46,548 nt of DNA. Source: Acinetobacter sp. ANC 4558 (GTDB taxonomy: Bacteria; Pseudomonadota; Gammaproteobacteria; Pseudomonadales; Moraxellaceae). The stretch is taken from NCBI RefSeq assembly GCF_002135375.1, contig NZ_NEGH01000019.1, forward strand, positions 1 through 46,548. The letters are read 5' to 3'. Made by a program: the position numbers and the translations under genes. Below, piece by piece: positions 1 to 8,963 of this stretch. A model generated the notes under the pieces. The model made no database searches, had not been told where the DNA came from, and saw only the letters and a list, made by a program, of their open reading frames with translations. Each line of letters begins with the position of its first letter. Positions within the stretch are counted from its first letter, which is position 1.

Positions 1-1207
1 TGATGGTTCTTATTTGGCATCTACTTCTGTTGGTTATGCATTGCCTAAAGGTTATGGGAGTGTCTGGGGTGCCTTTAACCGCAGTGAAGAAGGCAATAAA
101 CTCTATTTCACCCAAAGCCACAGTTTTGATTTAGGTTTAAGTTTAAACCTCAAACAAGTGTATTCTAAATTAGGTTCACTAAATACCAGTTATAACAAAG
201 ATCTTCGACGCGGTTATAGCAACACCAATATTGAATATTTTCAAAACTTATTTTATAACCGCTATGCCAATGTCGGTTTAAGAGCTGGTGTACAAAAATC
301 AACGTATGACAATCAACGCTCTGATAATGATAAATATATTTTCTTAGATTTAAGTTTACCAATTTCCAGATGGTTTAGTGCTGGAATTAACAGCCGAAAT
401 AGTAACCTCCTTGCCAATGCCAGTTATAAACAAAACTTTAGCGATAGTGTAGTGCAAAGTGTTGGCGTGGATTTAAATCAGGTGATTAAAAGAAAGAATG
501 ATTATTTAAATAGTGATGATTTCTCAGCATCGGCTTATTTAGCGTACCAAACCAGTATTAATGCAGGAACCTTGTCAGGAAGTGCCTCATCGCACAGCAA
601 GAGCTTTAACTACAGTACCCAAGGTTCGATTGCCAGCTCTAACTTTGATGTTGGCCTTGGTAACAATAGCTTAGGTTCTGGTCTCTTAATTAAAACAGGT
701 TTACCACGTGGTACCACCATGTCCGCACTGATTAATGGGCAGGACTTTAAGCTAACGGGAAATCGTAACTTTATCCCTTTACCACCGTATAAAAAATATA
801 GCGTGGAATTAAGAAGTGATAAGCATTCCATGGATAGTGTCAGCGTCGGTCAGGGTCGTAAGAGCACGGTAGTACTTTACCCAGGAAACGTCGCAAAACT
901 TGAGCCTGAAATTAAACAAATGGTGACGATCTTTGGACGGATTCGTTATCCAAATGGTGAGATTGCCGCCAATACACAGCTAAATAACCATATTGGTAAA
1001 ACCAAAACTGATAATAACGGTGAGTTTTCTCTCGATGTTGATAAGAAATATCCAGTAATTACTTTAATTCGTGACAATGGAGATATTTGTGAATCTGAAT
1101 TGGCACTGAATAAAGAACAAGGTGTGGCTTGGTTAGGTGAAATTTCATGTGTATATAAAGTCGCGAGTCATAGTAAGAATAATTTAGAGGCACGTAATCA
1201 TGATTAA
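1..1207 (+). CDS. Outer membrane usher of CS1/CFA-I-type (alpha) fimbriae, 3' part
   Basis: This is the C-terminal ~402 residues of an outer membrane usher, read in the frame starting at base 2. The 5' end lies outside the window, so a TTG at base 14 is not a real start. The protein is rich in alternating Ser/Asn/Tyr beta-strands typical of a barrel. It ends in a compact domain (roughly the last 90 residues, from VTIFGRIRYPNGEIAA) that resembles the C-terminal domain of TcfC/CooC-type ushers rather than classical FimD/PapC ushers. Ushers secrete and assemble pilin subunits delivered by periplasmic chaperones. The stop overlaps the adhesin start by 8 bp, so the two are translationally coupled. 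The usher 5' part beginning at 46194 probably belongs to the same gene. Confidence 0.85.
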   Translation, partial: DGSYLASTSVGYALPKGYGSVWGAFNRSEEGNKLYFTQSHSFDLGLSLNLKQVYSKLGSLNTSYNKDLRRGYSNTNIEYFQNLFYNRYANVGLRAGVQKSTYDNQRSDNDKYIFLDLSLPISRWFSAGINSRNSNLLANASYKQNFSDSVVQSVGVDLNQVIKRKNDYLNSDDFSASAYLAYQTSINAGTLSGSASSHSKSFNYSTQGSIASSNFDVGLGNNSLGSGLLIKTGLPRGTTMSALINGQDFKLTGNRNFIPLPPYKKYSVELRSDKHSMDSVSVGQGRKSTVVLYPGNVAKLEPEIKQMVTIFGRIRYPNGEIAANTQLNNHIGKTKTDNNGEFSLDVDKKYPVITLIRDNGDICESELALNKEQGVAWLGEISCVYKVASHSKNNLEARNHD

Positions 1208-2858
1208 TTATAGAACTTTATTTCTTGGCGCACTTTCAGCGTTTTCTATTCATCATGCTGCGCATGCCTTAAATCCACCGACATCATTTTCAGCAAATAG
1301 AGACAATAGTTTCATCTTCTTTGAAAATAATATAGACCAAGAATATTACATTGCATCTAGTTCACTTAACCCGCGGTTCACTGGGGCAAACGTTTGGACG
1401 CGCTATGGACGAGACCGACAAGACTCCTTAGGTTATATGGGAACAGATACAACGTTACGCAGTCGAAATAATGTGGATATGTGGTTAGAAAACTCTGGTA
1501 TGTTAACGCCTTTTCAAGGGATCCGTTGTCGTACACGAAATAACGGGGCATGCCCTTCAACTGGGTTTTTACCCGCAGAATTTATAGATCAATTCGGTGC
1601 TTATAAAATACGTTCAGGATCTGGTGATTCCGATGGGGGATATGCTCGTGCGTCATTTGGTCCAGGAGGTTATGAGTATTTAAGAGATATGCCAGTTAAT
1701 GCAAGAGATGCATTTATTATGCATTATTGTGAAACCACAGAAGAATATAATCCAAGCGCAGGAGGACGCTGTAAAGATGCAACAACGGGCAGATGGCGAA
1801 AAATGCAACTTAATATTACCAAAGATGCACATATCAGATTTATAGATAACTTTGCCTTTAGTGAAATCTGGGTGGCAACCGATGGAACACCAAGCTTAGC
1901 GCAAAATACCGAAACCTGTAGAGAACTGGTTATTTCTCGGGGTGGTAATGCCGCACAACGAGAAGGCATTGCTTGTAAAATGTTACAGTACGAATTGACT
2001 GGACCAGCCTCAGCATTTAATAACTCAACTCATTTACACATGGTTGTTGATCGGGCTGCATTGAATAATATGGCGATTGCATCTTATGATATCCGAATCA
2101 ATGGCGGTGGTAGCGATGATTGGGTTCGATACGATGCAGATACATCTAATGATAACCGTATGAACAGAATGCTGCGGACTGGAAATAACTATGTTGAAGT
2201 TTTATTTACCAAATCCTTCTTCCAAAAAATGTTACGTGCAGGTGCTGCAACCTCAGGAAGACGTGGTGTATTTACATTTGCTGTAAATAATAGAATTACA
2301 CCACAATCAGGCTATTATCAATTTGCCACAAATATGGATATTGATATTATTCCACGTGAATACGGACTGAGCATTCGCCATCAAAACCAAAATGAACGCG
2401 TTAAAACAGGAAAAATTGGTGAAAATGAAGAAGACATTACATTTAACTATGTAGTGACTCAATCAGCACCAAGAAGAGCGGATATCGTAAGTGCAAAAGT
2501 AATCGGTGAATCAACGACTGTTGCAGCAACAAATTACTGCCTATTTAAATCAAATGATAACCGATTAAATGTTGCAATTCCTGCCTATTTATCTTATACC
2601 AATAGTAATGGGCAAAAAGTTGAACAATATAGTGGGTGTAATGCCAATGCTACACTCAATTTAACCAATGCTCGATGGACAGTTGTGCCGTGGGATCAAC
2701 AACAATCGGGATTCTTCTACTCAACAAATCTAGATTTAAGATTTCCAATGAATGATTCTGTTTCATTATTCAGCTTAGAAGGTCGAGATTGGTTAGGAAG
2801 TGTGCGTGCTGAAGGTGAAGTTCAAGTTGAAGCAACTTGGATTGGCGTAGAAAGATAA
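1200..2858 (+). CDS. CblD/CooD-like fimbrial tip adhesin (pilus initiator)
   Basis: 552 residues with an N-terminal signal peptide (hydrophobic residues 8-23, ending HHAAHA before LNPPTS). Size, an adhesin-like N-terminal half with several cysteines (CRTRNNGAC, YCETTE, GGRC, ETC, IAC) and a pilin-like C-terminal half ending VQVEATWIG match the CblD/CfaE/CooD family. These minor subunits initiate and cap CS1-type fimbriae and bind the host or surface ligand. It overlaps the usher stop by 8 bp and is followed 80 bp later by a second chaperone, the expected end of such an operon. Assignment to the family rests on context, length and the C-terminal strand motif; the ligand cannot be told. Confidence 0.8.
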   Translation: MINYRTLFLGALSAFSIHHAAHALNPPTSFSANRDNSFIFFENNIDQEYYIASSSLNPRFTGANVWTRYGRDRQDSLGYMGTDTTLRSRNNVDMWLENSGMLTPFQGIRCRTRNNGACPSTGFLPAEFIDQFGAYKIRSGSGDSDGGYARASFGPGGYEYLRDMPVNARDAFIMHYCETTEEYNPSAGGRCKDATTGRWRKMQLNITKDAHIRFIDNFAFSEIWVATDGTPSLAQNTETCRELVISRGGNAAQREGIACKMLQYELTGPASAFNNSTHLHMVVDRAALNNMAIASYDIRINGGGSDDWVRYDADTSNDNRMNRMLRTGNNYVEVLFTKSFFQKMLRAGAATSGRRGVFTFAVNNRITPQSGYYQFATNMDIDIIPREYGLSIRHQNQNERVKTGKIGENEEDITFNYVVTQSAPRRADIVSAKVIGESTTVAATNYCLFKSNDNRLNVAIPAYLSYTNSNGQKVEQYSGCNANATLNLTNARWTVVPWDQQQSGFFYSTNLDLRFPMNDSVSLFSLEGRDWLGSVRAEGEVQVEATWIGVER

Positions 2859-2863
2859 ATTTA

Positions 2864-2915
2864 ATGAATTTAGGAACTTATTTAAGATAATTTAAATTAA
2901 GTTCCTAAAAATTCA
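2864..2915 (+). terminator. Hairpin between adhesin and second chaperone
   Basis: An inverted repeat with a 17-bp left arm (ATGAATTTAGGAACTTA, 2864-2880) pairs with 2898-2915, which carries two extra A residues. It sits 5 bp after the adhesin stop. No U-tract follows, so it may be an mRNA-stabilising or partly attenuating hairpin rather than a full terminator. Confidence 0.45.
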
Positions 2916-2938
2916 TCACTTTAAGATTACAATTATTT

Positions 2939-3688
2939 ATGAAATATATCGTTATCCTTTTATCAATAATATTCACAAGCGCAAACCTTCAAGCGATGTA
3001 TTTTTCATCTTATATTTATGAAATGGGCTCTCAAGAAGATTTCATTTCTAAATATATAACCAATGACACAGAAACAACAAATCTATATAGCATATCTACT
3101 TATGCAATTGAAAAACCAAGTAATACCAATGAAATTAGAATTAATACAAAAGATAAAGAACTCTTATATGCACCTTTACGGTCAATGATTGATAAAAAGG
3201 CAACCAATTTATTTAAAATTTTCTATCGTGGCCCTAAGGATGATAAAGAAAGATATTATCGTGTAGTTTTCACAGAAACACCCTTAACCTTATATGATAA
3301 TAATCAACCAGCTCAAACATCCACCTATATTCCTTCTATTGCGTTAAGTACAATTTTAATCATTCGTCCTAGAAAACAAAAATTTGATTATGTTGTTGAT
3401 GAAAGTAAAGGAACACTTAAAAATACAGGAAATACATTTTTTAGGGCAATCGTGCATAATCAATGTAATCAGCGTGATGAAGATGCTGACCATGTATATA
3501 TTTTACCTGGTGAAGAATATCAAAATGATTTTATTCGTACAGGAAGTAAGATTTTTCTTGTTATTAATAAACAATATCGTATGGTTAAAAACACCTGTCC
3601 TGTCGATATAGATCCTGCTGATACTAATACTAATACTAATACTAATACTAATACTAATACTGATGCTGATGCTGATGCTGATCAATAG
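2939..3688 (+). CDS. Second CS1-type fimbrial periplasmic chaperone with (ACTAAT)n tail
   Basis: 249 residues with a signal peptide (about residues 1-19, LSIIFTSANLQA). It is a diverged paralogue of the chaperone at 45511-46188: both share the block FKI-[FL]-Y-x-GP-[KE]-DD-[KQ]-ERYYR and the later block PRK-[QD]-KFDY followed by a TNTGN-like turn. These blocks belong to the CooB/CfaA-type chaperones that fold and escort pilins to the usher. The last ~22 residues are a tail of six Thr-Asn pairs, one Thr, three Asp-Ala pairs, then Asp-Gln, encoded by a hexanucleotide repeat and absent from the paralogue. It closes the operon and is followed by a strong terminator. A dedicated role for the tip adhesin is plausible but inferred. 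Confidence 0.8.
   Translation: MKYIVILLSIIFTSANLQAMYFSSYIYEMGSQEDFISKYITNDTETTNLYSISTYAIEKPSNTNEIRINTKDKELLYAPLRSMIDKKATNLFKIFYRGPKDDKERYYRVVFTETPLTLYDNNQPAQTSTYIPSIALSTILIIRPRKQKFDYVVDESKGTLKNTGNTFFRAIVHNQCNQRDEDADHVYILPGEEYQNDFIRTGSKIFLVINKQYRMVKNTCPVDIDPADTNTNTNTNTNTNTDADADADQ
3623..3682 (+). repeat. In-frame hexanucleotide microsatellite at chaperone 3' end
   Basis: Six perfect ACTAAT units (3623-3658) are followed by an ACT codon and alternating GAT/GCT codons. The unit is a multiple of three, so slippage would change the length of the acidic/polar tail without shifting the frame. Confidence 0.9.
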
Positions 3689-3754
3689 CTTTAGGATTAT
3701 CATTTAAAGAATCAATGATATTGTATTGAGCCAAGATGACTTTTATTAGCTAGT

Positions 3755-3801
3755 GGGAGAGTTTGTAATTTTTGAAATCTTTACTCTCCCTCTTTTTATT
3801 T
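3755..3801 (+). terminator. Rho-independent terminator of the fimbrial operon
   Basis: GGGAGAGT (3755-3762) pairs with ACTCTCCC (3783-3790), followed by TCTTTTTATTTT. It lies 67 bp after the second chaperone stop. Confidence 0.85.
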
Positions 3802-3823
3802 TATAAACTTAAATAATTTGAAA

Positions 3824-4486
3824 TCATTTACTTTGTTTATCCTTATCAAGCTTACTAAAATGGTTAACAATTGATGAGAAGTATACTGTAAATATTGGAA
3901 AAGCAGTCATTCCTGTTGCCGCCAGTACTGTTGTTGATATTTTGCCAACACTGGTGATTGGAATGATATTAGACCCCAAGGTTGTGACCGTCATTCCCGC
4001 CCACCAGAGTGCATCACTGTAGCTTTTTACATCAACATTTACACCACGTTCGAAAATAAAAAAGATTAAACTAATAAAATAAATAATTGAAAATAAAAGC
4101 AAAAGATATGAGATAAACAATGCTGTCGTGTTTCTCTCCATAATTAATAAAATTAACATCACCAATGCAACACCTCCTCTAAAAAGAGGTAAGAAGCTAA
4201 TTAAATACGTTTGTTTTGTTGTAAGCTCAATAGAGGTGTAATCTAAAATAGATAAATAAGGAATCGAAAGTAGTAAAATAATCGAATATTTTGCAATAAA
4301 CTTCATTTTATTTTCAGACAAAAATAAAAAAATGAAGAAGTTGAGTGTAAAGTAAATACAAATCCAGAATTGAATATCAAAATAAATTGAATGTTCTAAA
4401 AAAGAGTCATTCCGAAATGTTTCAAATGAAAGGCTTATAATTAAAATTATAGAAGCAATAATAATTAAAAAATATAATACTTTCAT
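3824..4486 (-). CDS. 6-TM ion channel-like protein with non-canonical selectivity filter
   Basis: About 220 residues from the only internal ATG (4486); the frame stays open upstream to a TTG at 4627 but that extension lacks support. Six hydrophobic segments can be drawn: residues ~1-20, ~33-53, ~60-80, ~90-110, ~115-140 and ~185-208. Between the fifth and sixth is a pore-loop-like stretch with Trp-Trp then MTVTTLGSN. The layout (pore helix, T-T-x-G filter, last TM) matches the Ion_trans_2/voltage-gated-like K+ channel fold, but the usual TVGYGD filter is replaced by TLGSN. The fourth segment has few positive charges, so voltage sensing is doubtful. Ion selectivity is unknown. It is convergent with the fimbrial operon. 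Confidence 0.65.
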   Translation of the reverse strand: MKVLYFLIIIASIILIISLSFETFRNDSFLEHSIYFDIQFWICIYFTLNFFIFLFLSENKMKFIAKYSIILLLSIPYLSILDYTSIELTTKQTYLISFLPLFRGGVALVMLILLIMERNTTALFISYLLLLFSIIYFISLIFFIFERGVNVDVKSYSDALWWAGMTVTTLGSNIIPITSVGKISTTVLAATGMTAFPIFTVYFSSIVNHFSKLDKDKQSK

Positions 4487-4807
4487 CAGTGGTTTTTTGT
4501 GATGCAAAATGCAAGATTTTAAACTTTTCAAGATGAATAATTCTAAAAAAAACTTAAGTGATATTATGCGGAAATAATAGGATTGTTGTAAATCAATGAT
4601 CTGAATTCTAAATATAATTTTTTTCAAATATATAAAATAAAAATATTAATATCTTGCATACTGCTACATCTTTGTCATTTCAATTCTATGTGCCAAACAC
4701 ACCAAATGCGAAATTGGCCATTTTCTTGACCTTATAAAAAGAGAGTAAGAATACCAGCATCCTTATTCTCTTTAATCATTTTATTCAAAATAAATACTAT
4801 TTACCTT

Positions 4808-6028
4808 CTAAGTTTTCACTTGAGTATTTGGTAAAAATAAAGTGATAATGCCAAGTAAAGGTAAGTATGAACAAATTAGAAATACCCATTCTATACCATT
4901 AATATCGGCTAAATATCCTAGTCCTGCCGCCGCAATACCACTCACACCAAACATGAGTCCAAACATTAAACCTGCCACCATGCCGACTCGTCCTGGTACT
5001 GCCTCTTGTGCATACACCACCATCGCAGAAAAAGCTGAAGACATAATTAATCCAGCAGCAATCGCTAAAATACAGGTCCACAATAAATTTGCATAAGGCA
5101 ACAATAATGCAAAAGGTGCCATGCCTAAAAATGAAACCCAAATCACAGCTCTACGCCCAATACGATCGCCAACTGGCCCACCAAAATATGTTCCAACAGC
5201 GACAGCAGCTAAAAATGCAAATAAGAATAACTGTGAATCTTGAAGTGAAAGATCAAATTTTTTAATCAAGTAAAACGTATAGTAGTTTGTTAAGCTGGCA
5301 ATATAGGTAAATTTCACCAACATCAAAATAGAAAGAATGGTCAATGCCTTCTTTAAGGTCCGCCCATGTAAATTAACACTCGGAACTGCCGAAATTTTAT
5401 TCAATTGAGTTTTCGCATGATTAATCGTCCATCGGCTGACCCTAAATAAAACCCAAATTGCAATACATGCAAACAATATCAACCATGCTGTTGCCGCTTG
5501 CCCATTGGGAATAATAATCGCTGCTGCTAATAAAGGACCAATTGCGGAACCTGTATTCCCCCCCACTTGAAACGTAGATTGTGCTGTTCCAAATCTTCCT
5601 CCAGAAGCCATTCTTGCCACACGGGAAGCTTCAGGATGAAATGTAGATGATCCAACACCAATTAAAGATGCAGAGACCAACAACATATAAAAACTACTGG
5701 ATAAAGCAAGTAGAATAATCCCCAATAAAGTCACCACCATCCCTAAAGGTAATAAATAAGGTTTAGGATGCTTATCGGTATATAGACCAATCCACGGTTG
5801 TAATAGAGATGCTGTAACTTGATAAACAAGCGAAATTAAACCAATTTGAGTAAAACTCAACGAAAAATTATCCTTTAATAGTGGATAAATCGCGGGTAAT
5901 GCTGCTTGGATTAAATCATTCAGCAAATGCGCTAATGCAACTGCGAACACAATACGGTGAACCATTTGATTCACTGGATTTGGGGTATTATTTCCAACAC
6001 CTTGATTGGTCTGTGTAGAAGAATTCAT
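4808..6028 (-). CDS. MFS efflux transporter, fosmidomycin-resistance (Fsr) type
   Basis: 406 residues, 12 predicted membrane segments. The N-terminal signature HLLNDLIQAALPAIYPLLK, the motif A-like loop YTDKHPKPY after the second segment and the loop FHPEASRVARMASGGRFG are characteristic of the Fsr branch of the major facilitator superfamily, which expels fosmidomycin or related small molecules by proton antiport. A good ribosome site (AAGGT) precedes the ATG at 6028. It is divergently transcribed from an AraC-type regulator 105 bp away, which is the likely controller. The natural substrate cannot be read from sequence. Confidence 0.88.
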   Translation of the reverse strand: MNSSTQTNQGVGNNTPNPVNQMVHRIVFAVALAHLLNDLIQAALPAIYPLLKDNFSLSFTQIGLISLVYQVTASLLQPWIGLYTDKHPKPYLLPLGMVVTLLGIILLALSSSFYMLLVSASLIGVGSSTFHPEASRVARMASGGRFGTAQSTFQVGGNTGSAIGPLLAAAIIIPNGQAATAWLILFACIAIWVLFRVSRWTINHAKTQLNKISAVPSVNLHGRTLKKALTILSILMLVKFTYIASLTNYYTFYLIKKFDLSLQDSQLFLFAFLAAVAVGTYFGGPVGDRIGRRAVIWVSFLGMAPFALLLPYANLLWTCILAIAAGLIMSSAFSAMVVYAQEAVPGRVGMVAGLMFGLMFGVSGIAAAGLGYLADINGIEWVFLICSYLPLLGIITLFLPNTQVKT

Positions 6029-6133
6029 AGATGACCTTGATTACTTATCGCTTCCTTTGCGTTATTATAATTTGTCGTAATTGAGTATATCTTCCAAAAA
6101 TCATTGTCTAAGTGACAAATTTGAGTTTTTAAC

Positions 6134-6898
6134 ATGCCAATCCATTCTAATTTAGCATCGACATTGCTTATTTCGATGGGGTCACGCCATCAACATGGGA
6201 GTATTATTGCTCCACATAGCCATGATCGTGCGCAGCTACTCTATGCCTCTAAAGGCACGATACGTGTGCAAACTGCTGATCATATTTGGCTTGTTCCACC
6301 ACAATGTGCGTTATGGATTCCAGCCTTTATTGAGCATGGTGTCACACCACTGAGTGAGGTTCGCTTAAGCACCGTACTGGTTGAACAAAGTGCCGCCTAT
6401 GTAATGGGCGAAAAATGTTTTTTAGTTCGGATGACCAATCTTTTAAAAGAACTGGTTCTACGTTTTAATCAACTTGATATGATAGAAAAAACAGGTTCTC
6501 CTTATAGCGAAGATCTAGAAAAATCCTTACAACTTCTTATTTTTGATGAAATTAAGCAAGCACTGACCTATCCAATAGAAATTCCTTGGCCTAAAGATAA
6601 ACGCTTGGTGTTGGTCTGCGAACAATTAATTTTACACCCTGAGCAATGTAAAGATTTAAATATATGGTCAGATCGAATAGGTACCAGTTCTAGAACTCTC
6701 ATGCGTTTGTTTAGAAAGGAAACTGGGCTTTCTTACCGTGCATGGATTCAGCAAATGCATGTAGTATTGGCTTTAGATTTTCTTGCCCAAGGGGAAACCA
6801 TCTCTTATATCGCAAAGTCATTGGGCTATACCAATGCGAGCGCTTTTAGTGCAATGTTTAAAAGACATTTAGGCTACTCACCACAGAAGTTTAAGTAG
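6134..6898 (+). CDS. AraC family transcriptional regulator (cupin + HTH)
   Basis: 254 residues. The N-terminal ~90 residues form an AraC-type cupin (HQHGSIIAPHSHDRAQLLYA, then a PP-x-CALWIPA block). The C-terminal ~100 residues contain the two-helix-turn-helix DNA-binding domain with the family signature (SSRTLMRLFRKETGLSYRAW and SLGYTNASAFSAMFKRHLGYSP). The short 254-residue form with an HxH in the cupin is typical of regulators sitting next to MFS exporters. It is divergent from the Fsr-like transporter, whose expression it probably controls, together with its own, from the 105-bp shared intergenic region. The effector is unknown. Confidence 0.88.
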   Translation: MPIHSNLASTLLISMGSRHQHGSIIAPHSHDRAQLLYASKGTIRVQTADHIWLVPPQCALWIPAFIEHGVTPLSEVRLSTVLVEQSAAYVMGEKCFLVRMTNLLKELVLRFNQLDMIEKTGSPYSEDLEKSLQLLIFDEIKQALTYPIEIPWPKDKRLVLVCEQLILHPEQCKDLNIWSDRIGTSSRTLMRLFRKETGLSYRAWIQQMHVVLALDFLAQGETISYIAKSLGYTNASAFSAMFKRHLGYSPQKFK

Positions 6899-6936
6899 CC
6901 CTCATTGCTTGAATGCACAACACTATCGCACATTTT

Positions 6937-7371
6937 TCAATGACTCAATTGATCTGTGATCGCCTGCATAGGCAATAATCTAGCATCTAAAATGGCAGCA
7001 GTTCGATGAAAATTAGCATTCATACACGCTTTATTTTCAGCAAATGATAGAAAACTTTGGATCGACGTTTGTTTAACAAGCATCACAATATCCCATTGTT
7101 CATCAGATGGACCAATAAAAAAGCTTTCCGCCTGTGCGACTAATAAAATATCTCCGCCAGATTCCTTTAAAAACGGTAAGGTCTGATCAATATAAAGTTG
7201 CAATGCTTCGCGACCAGAAATCGGCAATTCAGGTGCAAATTTTGGACATTTTGAATAATCTGCTATTTCACGTAAACGTAACAAATTCAACATAATGACT
7301 TCGCCTTGTAATTGGCGTTTAAAGAGTCGAATGCCATCATCTTGTGTTGGAAAAATATAAGATTGTTTCAT
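6937..7371 (-). CDS. DUF1330-like dimeric alpha-beta barrel protein
   Basis: 144 residues, cytosolic, no signal peptide. The pattern EVIMLNLLRLREIADYS, then a YIDQTLPFLKESGGDILLVAQ strand-helix and WDIVMLVKQTSIQSFLSF, resembles the DUF1330 family of small ferredoxin-like-fold proteins. The biochemical function of most members is unknown. It starts 14 bp after the stop of the MarR regulator gene, with a good ribosome site (AGGAAAA), so the two form an operon. It is therefore likely to be part of whatever response MarR controls, perhaps detoxification of a small organic compound; this is inference. Confidence 0.75.
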   Translation of the reverse strand: MKQSYIFPTQDDGIRLFKRQLQGEVIMLNLLRLREIADYSKCPKFAPELPISGREALQLYIDQTLPFLKESGGDILLVAQAESFFIGPSDEQWDIVMLVKQTSIQSFLSFAENKACMNANFHRTAAILDARLLPMQAITDQLSH

Positions 7372-7385
7372 ATTAATTTTCCTGC

Positions 7386-7802
7386 CTAAACTTTAAGCTT
7401 ATTTAAAATAGACTGAAGTGTGGTTAACTCATCCTCAGTTAATAATGAAAATATCGATTCAATGGTATGCCCAACGGTTGTCATGGCGTGTGTCATTAAT
7501 TCTTGCCCTGCTGTACTCAGCACGACAATGCTTTGTCTTGCATCACGTGGATTACTTTTTTTCTCAATTAAACCTATTTTTTCCATTGGTTGTAGAACTC
7601 TCGTGACACCCGACGCTGTTAATGCAGCTTTATCTGCCAAAGAAATTCGATTAAGTGCAAAATCCTGTGCTGTTCTTAAATGATACATCAGTACAAATTC
7701 TGTAAAATTGATCCCATGCACGCTTAAGGCCAAATCTATTTTTTTGCTCAATAAAGATCCAACCAAATGTTGGTCTAATATCAACTCAATTTTGTTCATC
7801 AT
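7386..7802 (-). CDS. MarR family transcriptional regulator
   Basis: 138 residues with the winged-helix MarR fold: the recognition helix region LADKAALTASGVTRVLQPMEKIGLIEKKSNPRDARQSIVVLS (quoted by its borders LADKAAL to SIVVLS, residues ~58-98) carries the D-x-R wing motif (NPRDARQ). MarR proteins bind palindromes as dimers and release on ligand binding. The gene is first in a two-gene operon with the DUF1330 protein. A pair of 13-bp inverted arms lies 14-67 bp upstream of the start and is the obvious autoregulatory operator. ATG codons occur at both codons 1 and 2; the first (7802) is better spaced from AAGAG. Confidence 0.88.
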   Translation of the reverse strand: MMNKIELILDQHLVGSLLSKKIDLALSVHGINFTEFVLMYHLRTAQDFALNRISLADKAALTASGVTRVLQPMEKIGLIEKKSNPRDARQSIVVLSTAGQELMTHAMTTVGHTIESIFSLLTEDELTTLQSILNKLKV

Positions 7803-7815
7803 AAATGACTCTTAA

Positions 7816-7869
7816 AATAATATACTTGTATAATACTTGAGTTATCAACAAATATGCAAGTATATTATT
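7816..7869. promoter_or_regulatory. Candidate MarR operator (13-bp inverted arms)
   Basis: AATAATATACTTG (7816-7828) and its exact reverse complement CAAGTATATTATT (7857-7869) are separated by 28 bp. A further ATACTTG lies at 7833-7839. The position directly upstream of the marR start suits autorepression. Confidence 0.55.
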
Positions 7870-7896
7870 GAATCACTGCTCAATCACAAATACTTA

Positions 7897-8844
7897 TCAT
7901 TTATAAAAATCTCTTTGATCATTCTGAACCGCTTTTATTAACTTTATAAATAACTCAACAAAAGGGGAATTTTGTTTATTTTTAGGCATATAGATATAAG
8001 TTCGCATCGAAATGCGAGGAGAAAAGCGAAGGCGTTTGATGTCCGGAAAAATATGCGGATTCAAGACCTCAGGATGAATAAAGCCAACACCCAATTGTGC
8101 ATGAATTAAATAACATGCGTTCATGCTATTACTCACACTCATAGCAAAGTTTGGATCAACATGCGCTTCTCTAAATGCCGCTTTTAACATCACCGTAGTG
8201 GGTGAATTGGGATAAATGGTAATCAGCTTTTTTCCTACTAAATCTTGAGGAGTGACCAAATTTTTTTCACTCAACGGATCGGACTGATGTACCGCGGCAA
8301 TGAGTGCTGTTTCAGCAATTTCCTCAATATGACACAATGCCAATATTTCTGGTGCAATATCTTGTGGTGCAGGAGTACATATTGCTAAATCAAGTTGATG
8401 ATTTGAGATTAGGTTAAGTAGTTCTTGTGTGGATTTACTGACTAAATCTAACTGAACTGAAGGATGAATCTCCAAAAATAAGTTCATTGCTTGAGGCACT
8501 AAAGCGGCTAATGCTCCACCACCAACACCAATACGTAAATGTTTTTTCTGAGCTTCGAGCCCGAATAAAGCATAACGAGCTAAATCAAATTGCTGCAATC
8601 CACGCTGAATAGAAGGTAAGATTTGATAAGCAACATCAGTGGCTTGTAATCTTCCCCCAACTCTTTCAAATAACCTTAGACCAATGACTTGCTCTATATG
8701 ATGGATGGTCTTACTGACCGCTGCCATTGAGCAATTGAGTTTTAATGCGGCTTCTTTTAGTCCGTGACTGGTCATGAGTGTACTAAAAACATGTAAATTT
8801 CTGGCTGTGATTTGTTCAATGTTTTGCATGTCGTCTTCACCCAT
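7897..8844 (-). CDS. LysR family transcriptional regulator
   Basis: About 316 residues. The N-terminal winged HTH reads RNLHVFSTLMTSHGLKEAA, followed by the recognition helix CSMAAVSKTIHHIEQVIG and the LFER-VGGRLQAT wing. The remainder is a two-lobed periplasmic-binding-like effector domain (IGVGGGALAAL, LDLAICTPAPQD). Alternative starts at 8892, 8844 and 8829 are in frame; the downstream ones give the normal short leader before the HTH. It is divergent from the FAD monooxygenase at 8964, the classical arrangement of a LysR activator and its target. The inducer may be the monooxygenase substrate. Confidence 0.87.
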   Translation of the reverse strand: MGEDDMQNIEQITARNLHVFSTLMTSHGLKEAALKLNCSMAAVSKTIHHIEQVIGLRLFERVGGRLQATDVAYQILPSIQRGLQQFDLARYALFGLEAQKKHLRIGVGGGALAALVPQAMNLFLEIHPSVQLDLVSKSTQELLNLISNHQLDLAICTPAPQDIAPEILALCHIEEIAETALIAAVHQSDPLSEKNLVTPQDLVGKKLITIYPNSPTTVMLKAAFREAHVDPNFAMSVSNSMNACYLIHAQLGVGFIHPEVLNPHIFPDIKRLRFSPRISMRTYIYMPKNKQNSPFVELFIKLIKAVQNDQRDFYK

Positions 8845-8963
8845 TTTACTTAACCTTAGGTTAAACACTTTCTTTTGCAAAATAAAAGCCATTTCATAGA
8901 AAATGCATCAAAATTTTCAAAATATATATTTGAAAATTACAATAATGGATAAGGAAATTGAAT

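Noticed and set aside
3623..3682. Tandem short repeat considered as CRISPR or non-coding satellite
   Set aside because: The unit is 6 bp without spacers and lies in frame inside the chaperone gene.
3503..3703. Minus-strand open frame rich in Ile-Ser repeats
   Set aside because: It is the antisense of the hexanucleotide repeat in the chaperone gene.
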